Source: Alphaproteobacteria bacterium (GTDB lineage Bacteria; Pseudomonadota; Alphaproteobacteria; UBA9219). Taken from it: a stretch of DNA of 36,308 nt. A program made the position numbers and the translations under genes. Under the pieces are notes generated by a model. It did not search any database. It saw only the letters and a program-made list of their open reading frames with translations, and was not told the DNA's origin. The stretch lies in contig JAQUWX010000005.1 of assembly GCA_028692635.1 (NCBI GenBank), forward strand, positions 19,516-55,823, given 5' to 3'. Of the stretch, positions 7,800 through 17,325 are shown in pieces (the stretch's first letter is position 1; the number at the start of each line of letters is the position of its first letter).

Positions 7800-8900
7800 T
7801 TAATTCTTTATTACGCCTTCAATTCCGTCAAGTCGCTCGGAGAGGCTTTCCACCTTGCGAATCAATGATTTGATTCGACTCATATTATGCATCTGTTCAA
7901 TAATCGCAGCCCTGGGTTTGGCCGGAGCGCCCATGACCAGCGATTTGGGCGGCAAATTACCCGCAATGCCGCTCATAGCCATAGCTATAGCATCATCGCC
8001 TATTTTAACGTGATCCGCTATTCCAACGGCGCCACCCAGCACAACCCTATTGCCGATCTCAACGCTTCCGGCAATTCCGACACGGCCGCATATAAGGCAG
8101 TTGTCTCCTATTACGACATTGTGTCCTACCTGAACTTGATTATCGATTTTTGTTCCATTGCCTATGCGCGTAGATGCGATGGTTCCTCGATCTATTGAGG
8201 TGTTGGCGCCTATCTCCACATCGTCGCCGATCACCACAGCGCCCAAACTGGCAATGCGCACCAATCCACAATTAACAGCGCCGATTTCTCCGGTAGCTTT
8301 AGCGCTCTCAACGCTGCCGGGCTTTGGAGTCACAAAGCTGAAACCGTCCGCCCCTATGGAAGAATTGAAATGTATGATCGCACGAGCGCCTATGCGCACT
8401 CTGGCTCCAATTTTTACTCCGGCGTGTATCAAAGCAGATTCGCCAATTACAGCATTAGAACCGATATAAACTTGCGGATGTAAAACGCTTCCATCGCCGA
8501 TGACAGCTCCGGCTCCGATATAAACAAAAGCTCCGACAGCAACGCCTTTTCCCAATTTTGCGCCATCTTCAACAACCGCAGAAGGATGAATTCCGGGAGC
8601 GACAAATACTTGCTCGTCAAACATCTTTGTAAGCGCAGCCATAGCAAACCGCCCGCGCTCAACGATTATGTATGCGTCCAGCGCTCCGTCTTCGATCTCA
8701 GCTCCACCGCTTACAATGGCGGCTCTGGCCGATCCATCCTTTAAAAGCGGGATCAGTTTATCGTCAATGGCAAGAACGATATCTCCCTCACCGGTAACAT
8801 CGGCAGGATGTGCCACGCGGCTGATCTTAATGCCGTCGTCTCCAACCAGTTTGCCGCCAATGGCCTTGGCTATGTCGCCTGTTGTAAGAATCTTTGTCAT
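7800..8900 (-). CDS. lpxD: UDP-3-O-acylglucosamine N-acyltransferase LpxD
   Basis: LpxD adds the second 3-hydroxyacyl chain, from acyl-ACP, to UDP-3-O-acyl-glucosamine in lipid A synthesis. The 366-aa protein has the N-terminal uridine-binding domain (to about residue 95), then a long left-handed beta helix of hexapeptide repeats (residues 100-320). IGADGF (182-187) and the catalytic His260 in [11 protein letters not shown] are present. A C-terminal helix ([24 protein letters not shown]) completes the usual architecture. It starts a leftward cluster with an ACP and KAS II and is divergent from a secreted protein at 8959. Confidence 0.96.
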   Translation of the reverse strand: MTKILTTGDIAKAIGGKLVGDDGIKISRVAHPADVTGEGDIVLAIDDKLIPLLKDGSARAAIVSGGAEIEDGALDAYIIVERGRFAMAALTKMFDEQVFVAPGIHPSAVVEDGAKLGKGVAVGAFVYIGAGAVIGDGSVLHPQVYIGSNAVIGESALIHAGVKIGARVRIGARAIIHFNSSIGADGFSFVTPKPGSVESAKATGEIGAVNCGLVRIASLGAVVIGDDVEIGANTSIDRGTIASTRIGNGTKIDNQVQVGHNVVIGDNCLICGRVGIAGSVEIGNRVVLGGAVGIADHVKIGDDAIAMAMSGIAGNLPPKSLVMGAPAKPRAAIIEQMHNMSRIKSLIRKVESLSERLDGIEGVIKN

Positions 8901-8958
8901 ATGGCCGGTTTAGCTGGTTTAAACGATAAAAAACAGAGTTTTTGTGTTGTAGTTAGAT

Positions 8959-9915
8959 ATGCTATCAATAGACATGCATATTTTACCGTTTATGGCCCTT
9001 TGTATGGCCTTTTTACTACCCATCGAAGCCATGGCCGCAGAAACGGCCATTCCCGTCTTCGGGGCCGATGGTAAATTTGATTTCTGCGCTATTGAGCACG
9101 ATTATCCTGACAAAACAGGACTTACATTCGCCATGAATTCTGCGAACGAGATAAATCTTGGAGCGACTATTCCTAACGCCGGATTTATAAAAAACTCGAA
9201 CTACAATCTTAAATTGGGCTTCGACGGGGCAGACCGAAAAAAGATAAAAGCTCTGGCGCTACGCGAAAACACCATACTGCTGCGAATGGGAGCGGATAAA
9301 AGCTTCGTTCAAAAAATAGAAACCGCTAAAGATCTGGAAATAGGCGGCGGTGGAAAAACAATGTCATTCTCCCTCGCCTCTTTGCACACGGCTATAAATT
9401 CGCTGAACGATTGCGTTAAAAACAATAAAGACAAAATTAACCCTGAAACGACGTCTCTCCCGGAAAGTATAAAAGATCTATTAACTTCCGCTGGCCTCAA
9501 GGACATAGTCCCCCTATCGATGAGCGGCATACCTGAAGATGAGCGCCCGGCAGATTTTGCCTGGCGCAGCGGCGAGCTTCTTGGCGGATACCGGGACATA
9601 GATGTTCCCGCAGACAAAGACCTCACCACCTTGATAGGCATACACATCAACGGGTTAAAACAGAAATGTCATGGATCGTTTAAAGCCGATGTCGAAAAGG
9701 AGATAAAAGCTTCTGGCATGACTATGCGCACAGCCCTGGCTTCATGTAAGACCGAAAAGCAACCTATAGTGGTGTCTATACTGTATTATCTTTCCTCATC
9801 CCACCGCCTGACCATAATAAGCCACGAAACAGCGTCTAACAACAAGAAGGAGGCCCTCGCAATCAGGGACTCATTATTAACAACCGTCAATAAATCAGCG
9901 GAAAAACCTAAATAA
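8959..9915 (+). CDS. Secreted protein of unknown function (318 aa)
   Basis: The product has a Sec signal peptide (MHILPFMALCMAFLLPIEAMA); translation may start at 8959 or at the in-frame ATG 8974. I recognise no domain. The mature part has two predicted alpha/beta halves of about 120-130 residues each. The first contains Cys in KFDFCAIEHDYP and SLNDCVKNN, the second Cys in GLKQKCHGSF and ALASCKTEK, so two periplasmic disulphides are plausible. The C-terminal half contains VVSILYYLSSSHRLTIISHE, a beta hairpin pattern. No Shine-Dalgarno is obvious. It is a single-gene unit between lpxD and the PAS-GGDEF-EAL gene. Confidence 0.75.
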   Translation: MLSIDMHILPFMALCMAFLLPIEAMAAETAIPVFGADGKFDFCAIEHDYPDKTGLTFAMNSANEINLGATIPNAGFIKNSNYNLKLGFDGADRKKIKALALRENTILLRMGADKSFVQKIETAKDLEIGGGGKTMSFSLASLHTAINSLNDCVKNNKDKINPETTSLPESIKDLLTSAGLKDIVPLSMSGIPEDERPADFAWRSGELLGGYRDIDVPADKDLTTLIGIHINGLKQKCHGSFKADVEKEIKASGMTMRTALASCKTEKQPIVVSILYYLSSSHRLTIISHETASNNKKEALAIRDSLLTTVNKSAEKPK

Positions 9916-10071
9916 AATAACGCACTGGGAATCAAAGTAGATTCAGAAAAAATTAATGGTACCAGCCCTATCCTTATACACAGTCAGCGAGTGTTCAGCC
10001 TCAAAACCACTCAAGTTTGAGTTCTAAATTCGCCCAGCTTTTTCTTCAAACGTAGCGCCGGTATTTTATAT

Positions 10072-11856
10072 ATGACAGATTCAAAGATGGACCCCAGCAT
10101 AGCCGCAGCAGCTGCCGCTTCGCCTTTGGCTAAGATAATGAACGCTGCGGGTAACGTGGGTTATCACTGGGATCTCAAAGCGGATCACATCATATGGTTC
10201 GGCGAATGGCAAAAGCTGTTCGGCGCTGAGCGCTCTCATCCGCCTTATGACTCAAAAACATTTTCCGATGTGGTTATTCCCGAGGATCGCTATATCGTGT
10301 TTGGAACCGGCGAAAGCGTGATTGACCGCAATTATCGCCTGCGACTGCCGGATGGTCGCACAATATGGGTCCATGAAAAAGGCTCGCTGGAGTCAGACCA
10401 AGCCGGTCCTATACGCCAATGCGGAATGCTGAGCCTGGTGGAATCCTTATCACAAAAAACTCAATCGGTAGATAAAGCGGAAGATCACAGCATAGATCCT
10501 CTGACAAAGCTGCCCAATCGCGAGCATATGATTGCCGATTTAAACAAGCTGTTGGCGACTCCAAAAGAAGATCATCGCGCAAGCTGTTATATGGTCGTCG
10601 GCATAGATAAAATGGCCTTTGTAAACGAGGCTGTCGGTCCCAAATCAGCGGACACCATGCTGTTCAACGTTGGATCGCGACTGGCGGAGTTAATGCCGGG
10701 AAAGACTTTGGTCGCTCGCGTAGGCGGCGATCTGTTCGGAGTGTTATTGTCCGGCAACAATGGCCGCAACTTTGAGAGCGTCGCTGAAAAAATTCTACAG
10801 AATTTCCGGGATCAACCGGTACAGGCAGCGACAGCCCCGATATTCATAACCGTTTCAATCGGCGTTGTCCGACTTGACGATAAAGTTCCCGCGTCGGCAT
10901 CGGAAGTCATGATCCGCGCTGAACAAGCTCTGTGCGAAGCGCGCTTACGCGGCCGCAATGTTATGGTCGAATATCAAGCGACCACTCCCAACAGCGAAGC
11001 CAGACGCGTTACTATGGAAATGGGCGAGCGCTTTAAATACGCTCTGAAGAACAGCCAGCTGCGTCTTGCCTATCAGCCCATAATCGACGCCGCAACGGGA
11101 CAAGTGGTTTTCTATGAGGCTCTTGTGCGCATGTTCAAGGAAGACGGCGAGATTATTCCCGCAGCCGATTTTGTCCCCGCGATCGAAGAATTAGGATTGG
11201 CGCTTGAGCTTGACTATCACGTGCTTGAGCTGGTGTTGCAGGAGCTTCAAACTTATCCAGATTTACGTCTGGCTATGAATATCTCTGGCTTTACCGCCGC
11301 TCGTGCGGATTGGCCCGATTATTTGAGCTCACGTCTGGTAGGGCGAGAGAGCATCGTACAGCGCCTTATTATCGAGATAACCGAAACCGTCGCCATAACC
11401 GATGTCCGTGAAACTCAGCGTTTTGCCGAAACTCTGACCAAGCTTGGCGGCAAGGTCGCTATTGACGACTTTGGATCGGGCTTTACATCGATACGGCATT
11501 TAAGATCGCTGTCGCTGTCGATCATGAAAATTGATCGTGAGATGCTGAACAATCTTTTGGACAACAGCGAGCAAGAACATCTTGTGCGCATGATGATCGC
11601 CATAGCCCGCGGACTTGGGTTGAAGACCGTCGCAGAGGGCGTCGAGACAGAGGAAGTCGCCAATTGGTTGCAGAAAGAAAAAGTCGATATGATGCAAGGC
11701 TATTACTTTGGCCGTCCGTCGATTGAGCGCCCTTGGCTATCGTTAAAGGGAGCCGATATGTCTGCTCAGAATGTGAAAGCTCTTCTGGGAGACAAAGTCT
11801 TCGGCAAGGACGGCGGGCTTACCGAGATCCACGTAGGGGCCTTCTCCCGCAACTAG
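10072..11856 (+). CDS. PAS-GGDEF-EAL protein, probable c-di-GMP phosphodiesterase with a degenerate cyclase domain
   Basis: A 594-aa signalling protein with no transmembrane segment. Residues about 25-115 form a PAS-like domain (NVGYHWDLKADHIIWFGEW, RLRLPDGRTIWVHEKG). Residues 140-300 form a GGDEF domain (DPLTKLPNREHM) whose active-site motif reads GGDLF (218-222), so the key Glu is lost and cyclase activity is unlikely. Residues 325-560 form an EAL domain with all main catalytic motifs: EAL at 350-352, NIS, EITE, DDFGSG (466-471), MKID, AEGVE and QGYYFGRP. Net activity is therefore probably c-di-GMP hydrolysis, with the GGDEF possibly acting as a GTP sensor; that last point is inference. Confidence 0.9.
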   Translation: MTDSKMDPSIAAAAAASPLAKIMNAAGNVGYHWDLKADHIIWFGEWQKLFGAERSHPPYDSKTFSDVVIPEDRYIVFGTGESVIDRNYRLRLPDGRTIWVHEKGSLESDQAGPIRQCGMLSLVESLSQKTQSVDKAEDHSIDPLTKLPNREHMIADLNKLLATPKEDHRASCYMVVGIDKMAFVNEAVGPKSADTMLFNVGSRLAELMPGKTLVARVGGDLFGVLLSGNNGRNFESVAEKILQNFRDQPVQAATAPIFITVSIGVVRLDDKVPASASEVMIRAEQALCEARLRGRNVMVEYQATTPNSEARRVTMEMGERFKYALKNSQLRLAYQPIIDAATGQVVFYEALVRMFKEDGEIIPAADFVPAIEELGLALELDYHVLELVLQELQTYPDLRLAMNISGFTAARADWPDYLSSRLVGRESIVQRLIIEITETVAITDVRETQRFAETLTKLGGKVAIDDFGSGFTSIRHLRSLSLSIMKIDREMLNNLLDNSEQEHLVRMMIAIARGLGLKTVAEGVETEEVANWLQKEKVDMMQGYYFGRPSIERPWLSLKGADMSAQNVKALLGDKVFGKDGGLTEIHVGAFSRN

Positions 11857-11890
11857 CAGCCACAAATATCGTTATATTTCAACAAGTTAC

Positions 11891-11914
11891 GGCACTAAAA
11901 AATAAAAGTGCCGC
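11891..11914 (+). other. Hairpin between the GGDEF-EAL gene and lepB
   Basis: A perfect 7-bp stem, CGGCACT and AGTGCCG, around an A-rich 10-nt loop, 34 bp past the stop of the GGDEF-EAL gene. There is no T-run after it, so it is at best a weak terminator or an RNA end-stabilising hairpin. Confidence 0.35.
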
Positions 11915-11987
11915 GACTGTTTTCCGGGGCTTGACTGCAAGAGCCGCAGGGCCGACCTTGCGGGACACATAAATTAAGAGCCCCTAT

Positions 11988-12746
11988 ATGACAGATACAA
12001 CTAACAATAAGCCCGCGGTGGCGTCAGACGAGTTTTCAGGAACCGTGCGCACGATAATAATGGCGATCCTCATCGCCGTTCTAATACGCATGTTCGCGTT
12101 CGAGCCTTTCAGCATTCCATCCAGCTCTATGGTGCCCGGACTGCTGGTAGGGGATTTTCTTTTTGTGTCAAAATTTTCGTATGGTTATAGCAGCCGCTCT
12201 ACCATGATGGGAACCATGCCTATACCTGGGCGGATATTCTTCAAAATGCCTGAGCGTGGCGACGTGGCGGTATTTAAACTGCCATCCGACAACAGCACCG
12301 ATTACATAAAAAGAGTCATCGGCCTGCCCGGAGATATGGTCGAAATGCGTCACGGACTTTTATATATAAACGGCGCTCCGGTACAGCGCGAGAAACTGGC
12401 TCAACCCACGGCGCAGGAATATATAAGCTTCGACGAAACCGTAACCGACTATATCGAGACGCTTCCGAACGGGAAAACCCATGTTATCCGCAAAAACGGC
12501 GAAGACATGCCGCTGGATAATACGACTTCATTTATAGTCCCGCCCCATCATTATTTCATGATGGGCGACAACAGAGACAATTCCCAGGATAGCCGCACCA
12601 AAAGAGTAGGCTTCGTTCCAGAAGAAAATCTGGTCGGCAAGGCGGAGTTTTTATTCTTTTCCATAGACGAAGGAACTCACTTCATTGAATTCTGGAAATG
12701 GCCAACATCGGTGCGATGGAAGCGCCTGTTTAAGAAGATAAGCTAA
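11988..12746 (+). CDS. lepB: Signal peptidase I
   Basis: LepB cleaves Sec and Tat signal peptides on the periplasmic face of the inner membrane. The 252-aa protein has one N-terminal membrane anchor (TIIMAILIAVLIRMFAF). The Ser/Lys dyad is Ser47 in PSSSMVP and Lys109 in YIKRVIGLPGD. The box E signature MGDNRDNSQDSR is intact. Its stop overlaps the rnc start by one base (TAATG). This gives the lepB-rnc-era order common in Alphaproteobacteria; the acpS gene that often precedes lepB is not here. Confidence 0.97.
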   Translation: MTDTTNNKPAVASDEFSGTVRTIIMAILIAVLIRMFAFEPFSIPSSSMVPGLLVGDFLFVSKFSYGYSSRSTMMGTMPIPGRIFFKMPERGDVAVFKLPSDNSTDYIKRVIGLPGDMVEMRHGLLYINGAPVQREKLAQPTAQEYISFDETVTDYIETLPNGKTHVIRKNGEDMPLDNTTSFIVPPHHYFMMGDNRDNSQDSRTKRVGFVPEENLVGKAEFLFFSIDEGTHFIEFWKWPTSVRWKRLFKKIS

Positions 12747-13486
12747 TGACAACTGCGCGCAACTCAACCACATCCGTCAAAACGGCAGACACGTCCAAGC
12801 TTGTAGCCTGTCTTAAGCATAATTTTGCCAACCCTGAGTTGTTAAACGCCGCGTTGACTCATCCCTCGCTGACCGGATCGAAAAATCACAAGAAGGGAGA
12901 TGCGTCTCCCTATGAAAGACTGGAGTTTCTGGGAGATCGAGTGCTTGGCTTGGTCATAGCTGACTGGCTCTATGCTCTTTTTCCCGGCTCCCGCGAAGGC
13001 GATCTGGCAAAGCGCCACGCCTCACTTGTTAACCGCGACGCTCTGCGCGCCATAGCGCTTGAGATTGGGCTGGAGCGCTATCTGCGCCTTGCTCATGGAG
13101 AAGAAGTCGCAAGCAGCGGTCGCAAGAATCTGGCGACTTTGTCTGACGCGCTCGAAGCCGTTATCGGAGCTATTTTCCTCGACGGAGGATTAGAGCCTGC
13201 CAAAAACTTCATCCAGCATTATTGGAAAAACGAAGCCACCAAAGCAGAAGCTACGCCCGTAGATCCCAAGACGGCATTGCAAGAGTGGGCGCAAGGTCAC
13301 GGACTTCCATTGCCTTCGTATAAAACTTTGGAAAACTCCGGGCCAGCTCATGCCCCTAAGTTTGTAATAGAAGTGACGGTCAAAGGACACCTGCCCGCAA
13401 TAGCGGAAGGCCCATCGAAGCGCGCAGCGGAAAAATCTGCGGCGGAAGCAATTTTAAAACATTTGAGCAAACCGACAAAATCATGA
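12746..13486 (+). CDS. rnc: Ribonuclease III
   Basis: RNase III cuts double-stranded RNA, including rRNA precursors. The 246-aa protein has the N-terminal nuclease domain with the signature ERLEFLGD (57-64) and LSDALEAVIGAIFLDGG. The C-terminal dsRNA-binding domain runs from PKTALQEWAQGHGLPLPSYK to KRAAEKSAAEAILKHL. Length is usual. It shares one base with the lepB stop and four bases (ATGA) with the era start, so all three genes are translationally coupled. Confidence 0.97.
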   Translation: MTTARNSTTSVKTADTSKLVACLKHNFANPELLNAALTHPSLTGSKNHKKGDASPYERLEFLGDRVLGLVIADWLYALFPGSREGDLAKRHASLVNRDALRAIALEIGLERYLRLAHGEEVASSGRKNLATLSDALEAVIGAIFLDGGLEPAKNFIQHYWKNEATKAEATPVDPKTALQEWAQGHGLPLPSYKTLENSGPAHAPKFVIEVTVKGHLPAIAEGPSKRAAEKSAAEAILKHLSKPTKS

Positions 13487-14403
13487 ATAAATCTGAAAAC
13501 ACACCGACACGAGCCGGTTTTGCCGCAATCATCGGAGCGCCTAATTCAGGCAAATCTACGCTTCTGAACCACATAATCGGCCACAAACTTTCAATAGTAA
13601 GCTCGAAAGCCCAAACAACCAGAATGCGTGTGCTGGGTTTATTGACCGAAGGCGAAACGCAAATAGGACTTATAGACACCCCAGGGATATTCTCAGGAGC
13701 GACAGGATCCAGCGACAAACTAGACAAAGCAATGCTTCAAGCGGCTTGGCAAAGCCTGGAAGGCGCGGACGCCATAGTCCTCATCACCGATGCGACAACG
13801 AGCCAGGCGGGCGGTAAAACCGATTTAATAATCGAGACTCTTTCAAAGCAAAAACGTCGCGTCATTCTTGCCATAAACAAAGTGGACAAGATAAAGCGCG
13901 AAAAACTTTTGCCCATGGCCGAGAGATTTAACGAAACAAAAGTCTTCGATGAGATTTTCATGATTTCAGCTCTTAACGGCACCGGAGTGCCAGAGCTTAA
14001 ATCAAAGCTAATATCCTTAATGCCTCCCGGGCCATGGCTGTTTCCCAAGGATCAGCTGAGCGATTTGCCGGAAAGGCTGCTGGCTGCGGAAGCGACTCGC
14101 GAACAGCTTTTTTGCCAAACGTATGACGAACTACCCTACTCTGTGGCTGTTTTGCCGGAAAGCTGGGAGGTAAAAAAGGACAAATCCATCGTAATCAGGC
14201 AGACGATTCTGGTAGCCCGCCCCAACCACCGAGCCATTGTGCTTGGCAAAAATGGAGCCAAAATTAAGGCTATTGGCCATGCTGCAAGGCAACAAATGGC
14301 GGTTTTGTTCGGCTGTACGGTCCACCTGTTCCTACAGGTAAAGGTTGATGATGCATGGCAAGAAAAAAATGAATTCTACCGTCTGTTCGGATTGAGCAAT
14401 TAA
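13483..14403 (+). CDS. era: GTPase Era
   Basis: Era binds the 3' end of 16S rRNA and is needed for 30S maturation. The 306-aa protein has G1 GAPNSGKST (18-26), G3 DTPGIF, and G4 NKVDK. The C-terminal KH domain contains VLGKNGAKIKAIGHAARQQMA. The ATG overlaps the rnc stop (ATGA). The gene is followed by an 85-bp gap before atpH, in which I see no terminator, so read-through into atpHA is possible. Confidence 0.97.
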   Translation: MNKSENTPTRAGFAAIIGAPNSGKSTLLNHIIGHKLSIVSSKAQTTRMRVLGLLTEGETQIGLIDTPGIFSGATGSSDKLDKAMLQAAWQSLEGADAIVLITDATTSQAGGKTDLIIETLSKQKRRVILAINKVDKIKREKLLPMAERFNETKVFDEIFMISALNGTGVPELKSKLISLMPPGPWLFPKDQLSDLPERLLAAEATREQLFCQTYDELPYSVAVLPESWEVKKDKSIVIRQTILVARPNHRAIVLGKNGAKIKAIGHAARQQMAVLFGCTVHLFLQVKVDDAWQEKNEFYRLFGLSN

Positions 14404-14488
14404 GCCCCTTTCAACAGTTGCATGTAGCGTTTCTCTCTGCTATTTCCGGCCCATCGAAAGTTATCTCTTCAGGCTCAAATAACTGGGA

Positions 14489-15082
14489 ATGTCCGTGTCA
14501 GAATCCACCCACACTCGCTCACTAACCGGCGACTCTGCCATACTAGCGCGGCGCTATGCCGGCGCGCTTTATGAGCTTGCCAAAGCCGATGGACAAATTG
14601 ACGCCACTGTCGCCGAGCTGCAAGGACTCAAATCCGTATGCCGTGACAGCGACGAATTGCGCCATATCATCAGCAATCCTACGCTGTCTCGCGGAAAGCT
14701 TATGGATACGGTAAAGCTGATATCCAAATCTGCGGAACTAAGCGTTCTTACCGGCAACTTTCTTTTGCTGCTTGCAAAGAACCGCCGCTTGAATCTGCTA
14801 TCCGGAACAATCGACGCGTTTATGGCCAAGTTGGCGGTGGCTCGTGGAGAATTCACAGCCGAGATTGGCACAGCAAATCCACTTAACAAAAATCAAGAAT
14901 CCGCGCTGATCGCGCAGTTACAGAAACTTACCGGCGGCAAGGTGCAGCTGGAAATAAAACAGATTCCGGCTCTGCTTGGCGGACTTACGATAAAGATGGG
15001 GTCGCGTCTCATAGATGCGTCCCTGCGCGGCAAGCTGGCAAGACTGGAACGTCAATTAAAGGCACAACGGGAGGCAGTTTAA
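14489..15082 (+). CDS. atpH: ATP synthase F1 subunit delta
   Basis: The delta subunit (bacterial homologue of mitochondrial OSCP) links the F1 head to the peripheral stalk. The 197-aa product shows the family start RRYAGALYELAKADGQIDA, and ISNPTLSRGKLMDTV and LLAKNRRLNLL in the helical N-domain. The C-terminal signature LLGGLTIKMGSRLIDASLRGKLARLERQL is intact. The stop codon directly abuts the atpA start, and a GGGAGG Shine-Dalgarno for atpA lies inside its 3' end. Confidence 0.95.
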   Translation: MSVSESTHTRSLTGDSAILARRYAGALYELAKADGQIDATVAELQGLKSVCRDSDELRHIISNPTLSRGKLMDTVKLISKSAELSVLTGNFLLLLAKNRRLNLLSGTIDAFMAKLAVARGEFTAEIGTANPLNKNQESALIAQLQKLTGGKVQLEIKQIPALLGGLTIKMGSRLIDASLRGKLARLERQLKAQREAV

Positions 15083-16615
15083 ATGGATATTCGCGTAACG
15101 GAAATTTCCTCGATTTTAAAACAGCAGATCGGCCAAATGGGCATTGGAGCCGAGCTGGCCGAGGTTGGACAGGTATTGTCAGTCGGTGACGGAGTCGCTC
15201 GCATATATGGGCTAGACAACGTCCGCGCTGGTGAAATGGTGGAATTTCAGAATGGCGTTAAGGGCATGGCCCTCAACCTCGAGAGCGATAGCGTAGGCGT
15301 CGTCGTCTTCGGTGACGACCGCAGCATCGGCGAGGGAGACAGCGTAAAGCGCACGGAATCAATCGTCGAAGTTCCGGTCGGCAAAGGTCTTCTCGGTCGC
15401 GTAGTTGACGGTCTTGGCAATCCTATCGACGGCAAAGGTCCTCTGAAGGACGTAAAGCCCATGCGCGTCGAAGTCAAAGCGCCCGGAATTATACCAAGGC
15501 AGTCGGTCAACGAGCCTGTGCAGACTGGACTTAAAGCTATCGACTCTCTGGTTCCGATTGGTCGCGGCCAACGCGAGCTTATAATTGGAGATCGCCAGAC
15601 CGGTAAAACCGCCGTCGTTATCGACGCTTTCCTTAATCAGAGAACTGTCAACAAAGGAAACGACGAATCCAAAAAGCTATACTGCATATATGTAGCCATC
15701 GGACAAAAGCGCTCTACGGTCGCTCAGATCGTCAAGACGCTTGAAGATGCAGGCGCGATGGAATACTCCATCGTCGTCGCGGCAACGGCCTCCGAACCGG
15801 CTCCGCTTCAATATATCGCGCCATACACCGGATGCGTGATGGGCGAGTTCTTCCGCGATAACGGAATGCATGCTCTGATCGTTTATGACGATTTGTCAAA
15901 GCAAGCCGTAGCTTATCGCCAAATGTCATTGCTGCTTCGTCGTCCTCCTGGCCGCGAAGCTTATCCTGGCGACGTGTTCTATTTACATTCACGTCTTCTG
16001 GAACGCGCCGCGAAGATGAACAAGGATAACGGCAGCGGATCGCTGACCGCCCTCCCCATCATCGAAACTCAAGCCGGTGACGTTACCGCATACATCCCAA
16101 CCAACGTGATCTCGATCACTGATGGACAAATATTCCTTGAAACTGGCCTTTTCTATAAGGGCGTACGTCCAGCCATCAATGTCGGATTGTCCGTCAGCCG
16201 CGTCGGTTCATCCGCCCAAATCAAGGCAATGAAACAAGTGGCAGGATCAATCAAGCTTGAGCTGGCGCAATACCGCGAAATGGAATCCTTCTCGCAGTTT
16301 GCATCTGACCTCGACCCCTCTACGCAAAAGCTGCTTAATCGCGGCAAACGCCTGACGGAATTGCTGAAGCAACCGCAGTATGCTCCGTTGGCTGTGGAAG
16401 AACAGGTCTGCGTCATTTACTCCGGCGTCAAAGGATATCTTGATACAGTCAAAGCCGACGACGTAACTCGCTATGAACACGGGCTACTTAACGAGCTGCG
16501 CGGCCCGGCGGGCAAAGACGTGCTCGCAGCCGTCCGCACCGACAAACAGCTTAAACCGGAAACTGAAGACAAATTGAAAAAATTGCTGGAAGACTACAGC
16601 AAACGGTTTGTCTAA
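15083..16615 (+). CDS. atpA: ATP synthase F1 subunit alpha
   Basis: The 510-aa alpha subunit carries the non-catalytic nucleotide sites of F1. Visible features are [12 protein letters not shown] in the beta-barrel domain, the P-loop GDRQTGKT at about residues 169-176, the lineage-typical [21 protein letters not shown], and the alpha-subunit signature [14 protein letters not shown]. Length is standard. It is preceded by GGGAGG and coupled to atpH. It is followed after 25 bp by a strong terminator, and no atpG, atpD or atpC follows; the usual atpHAGDC operon is split here. Confidence 0.98.
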   Translation: MDIRVTEISSILKQQIGQMGIGAELAEVGQVLSVGDGVARIYGLDNVRAGEMVEFQNGVKGMALNLESDSVGVVVFGDDRSIGEGDSVKRTESIVEVPVGKGLLGRVVDGLGNPIDGKGPLKDVKPMRVEVKAPGIIPRQSVNEPVQTGLKAIDSLVPIGRGQRELIIGDRQTGKTAVVIDAFLNQRTVNKGNDESKKLYCIYVAIGQKRSTVAQIVKTLEDAGAMEYSIVVAATASEPAPLQYIAPYTGCVMGEFFRDNGMHALIVYDDLSKQAVAYRQMSLLLRRPPGREAYPGDVFYLHSRLLERAAKMNKDNGSGSLTALPIIETQAGDVTAYIPTNVISITDGQIFLETGLFYKGVRPAINVGLSVSRVGSSAQIKAMKQVAGSIKLELAQYREMESFSQFASDLDPSTQKLLNRGKRLTELLKQPQYAPLAVEEQVCVIYSGVKGYLDTVKADDVTRYEHGLLNELRGPAGKDVLAAVRTDKQLKPETEDKLKKLLEDYSKRFV

Positions 16616-16640
16616 AAAACAAAGCTGATAAATAAAGAAA

Positions 16641-16671
16641 AGCCGCGAGGGAACAACCCCGCGGCTTTTTT
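16641..16671 (+). terminator. Rho-independent terminator ending the atpHA transcript
   Basis: AGCCGCGAGGG pairs with CCCCGCGGCT around AACAA, followed by seven T (16665-16671). It lies 25 bp after the atpA stop and 26 bp before the stop of the convergent gene, so it ends the F1 transcript after two genes. Confidence 0.93.
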
Positions 16672-16697
16672 ATTTGATGTTTTATAAGGCGAAGTTT

Positions 16698-17060
16698 TTA
16701 TGCATTAAACGCCAGCAAATTGGCATGATTAATTCCAACAAACCTCGTCTTGTCAACACCACGAGTGTACATGAGGCGATTAACCGCCAGTTTGGGATTG
16801 TTGGTTTGTAAAGACAGCAGATTAGAACAAACTCCACCACTCATCTTCCCCCTACCTCTTTCTCTTGGATCAAGAGGGACCAAAGAAACATGCCCTATGT
16901 TATTATCAATAACAGCTCTAACCAAAGGATCTGTTGATTTTCCATCCATAGAGAACTGCGCATATATTTCCCCCGCGCTCACTCCTTTAATTAAAGGAAT
17001 AAGGATCTCTCCCCCCACATCCTTAAATTTTTTACACTCAACACATTTGGACTCACACAT
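16698..17060 (-). CDS. Small protein of unknown function with N-terminal Cys motif
   Basis: A 120-aa protein I do not recognise. It begins MCESKCVECKKF, a C-x3-C-x2-C cluster that could bind metal or an Fe-S cluster; one more Cys occurs in GGVCSNLL. No signal peptide or membrane segment is visible. A textbook Shine-Dalgarno (AAGGAG, 10 nt before ATG 17060) argues it is a real gene. It is convergent with atpA, with the atpHA terminator between them, and stands between the core block and tRNA-Ser. Confidence 0.65.
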   Translation of the reverse strand: MCESKCVECKKFKDVGGEILIPLIKGVSAGEIYAQFSMDGKSTDPLVRAVIDNNIGHVSLVPLDPRERGRGKMSGGVCSNLLSLQTNNPKLAVNRLMYTRGVDKTRFVGINHANLLAFNA

Positions 17061-17159
17061 GATGATTATTCTCCTTCATTACACAAAGCCGACAATCTAA
17101 AAGGGCATGACGGCACTCCCCTCCTCAAGCCTCGCGGCAATGACAGAAACACATGAAGC

Positions 17160-17319
17160 CAACCTGATTGTTAAGGGAATAAAAAAGCTCCCAAAAGCAA
17201 AATGGCAACCACAATCAGGTAACCACAAGCCCGGAAGCCATGTGGCGCTTTAGCTGTTCATAACGCGGCAGCAATCTGCTCCTGTCAAATCCCGCAGGTT
17301 CCAATAACGCCAGGAACCC
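17160..17319 (-). ncRNA. Candidate structured small RNA, unassigned
   Basis: On the minus strand, TTGACA (plus-strand 17350-17355) is separated by 18 bp from TTTAAT (17326-17331), placing a transcript start near 17319. The predicted RNA opens with a hairpin GGTTCC/GGAACC (17297-17318). Near its end, CCACA/TGTGG and AGCTAAAGC/GCTTT-AGCT pairings precede six U (17181-17186). A further 10-bp inverted repeat, ACCTGATTGT/ACAATCAGGT (17162-17171 and 17211-17220), flanks that end. The length of about 140-160 nt is in the range of alphaproteobacterial 6S RNA, but I cannot match it to any family by eye. Confidence 0.35.
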
Positions 17320-17325
17320 GCCCCC

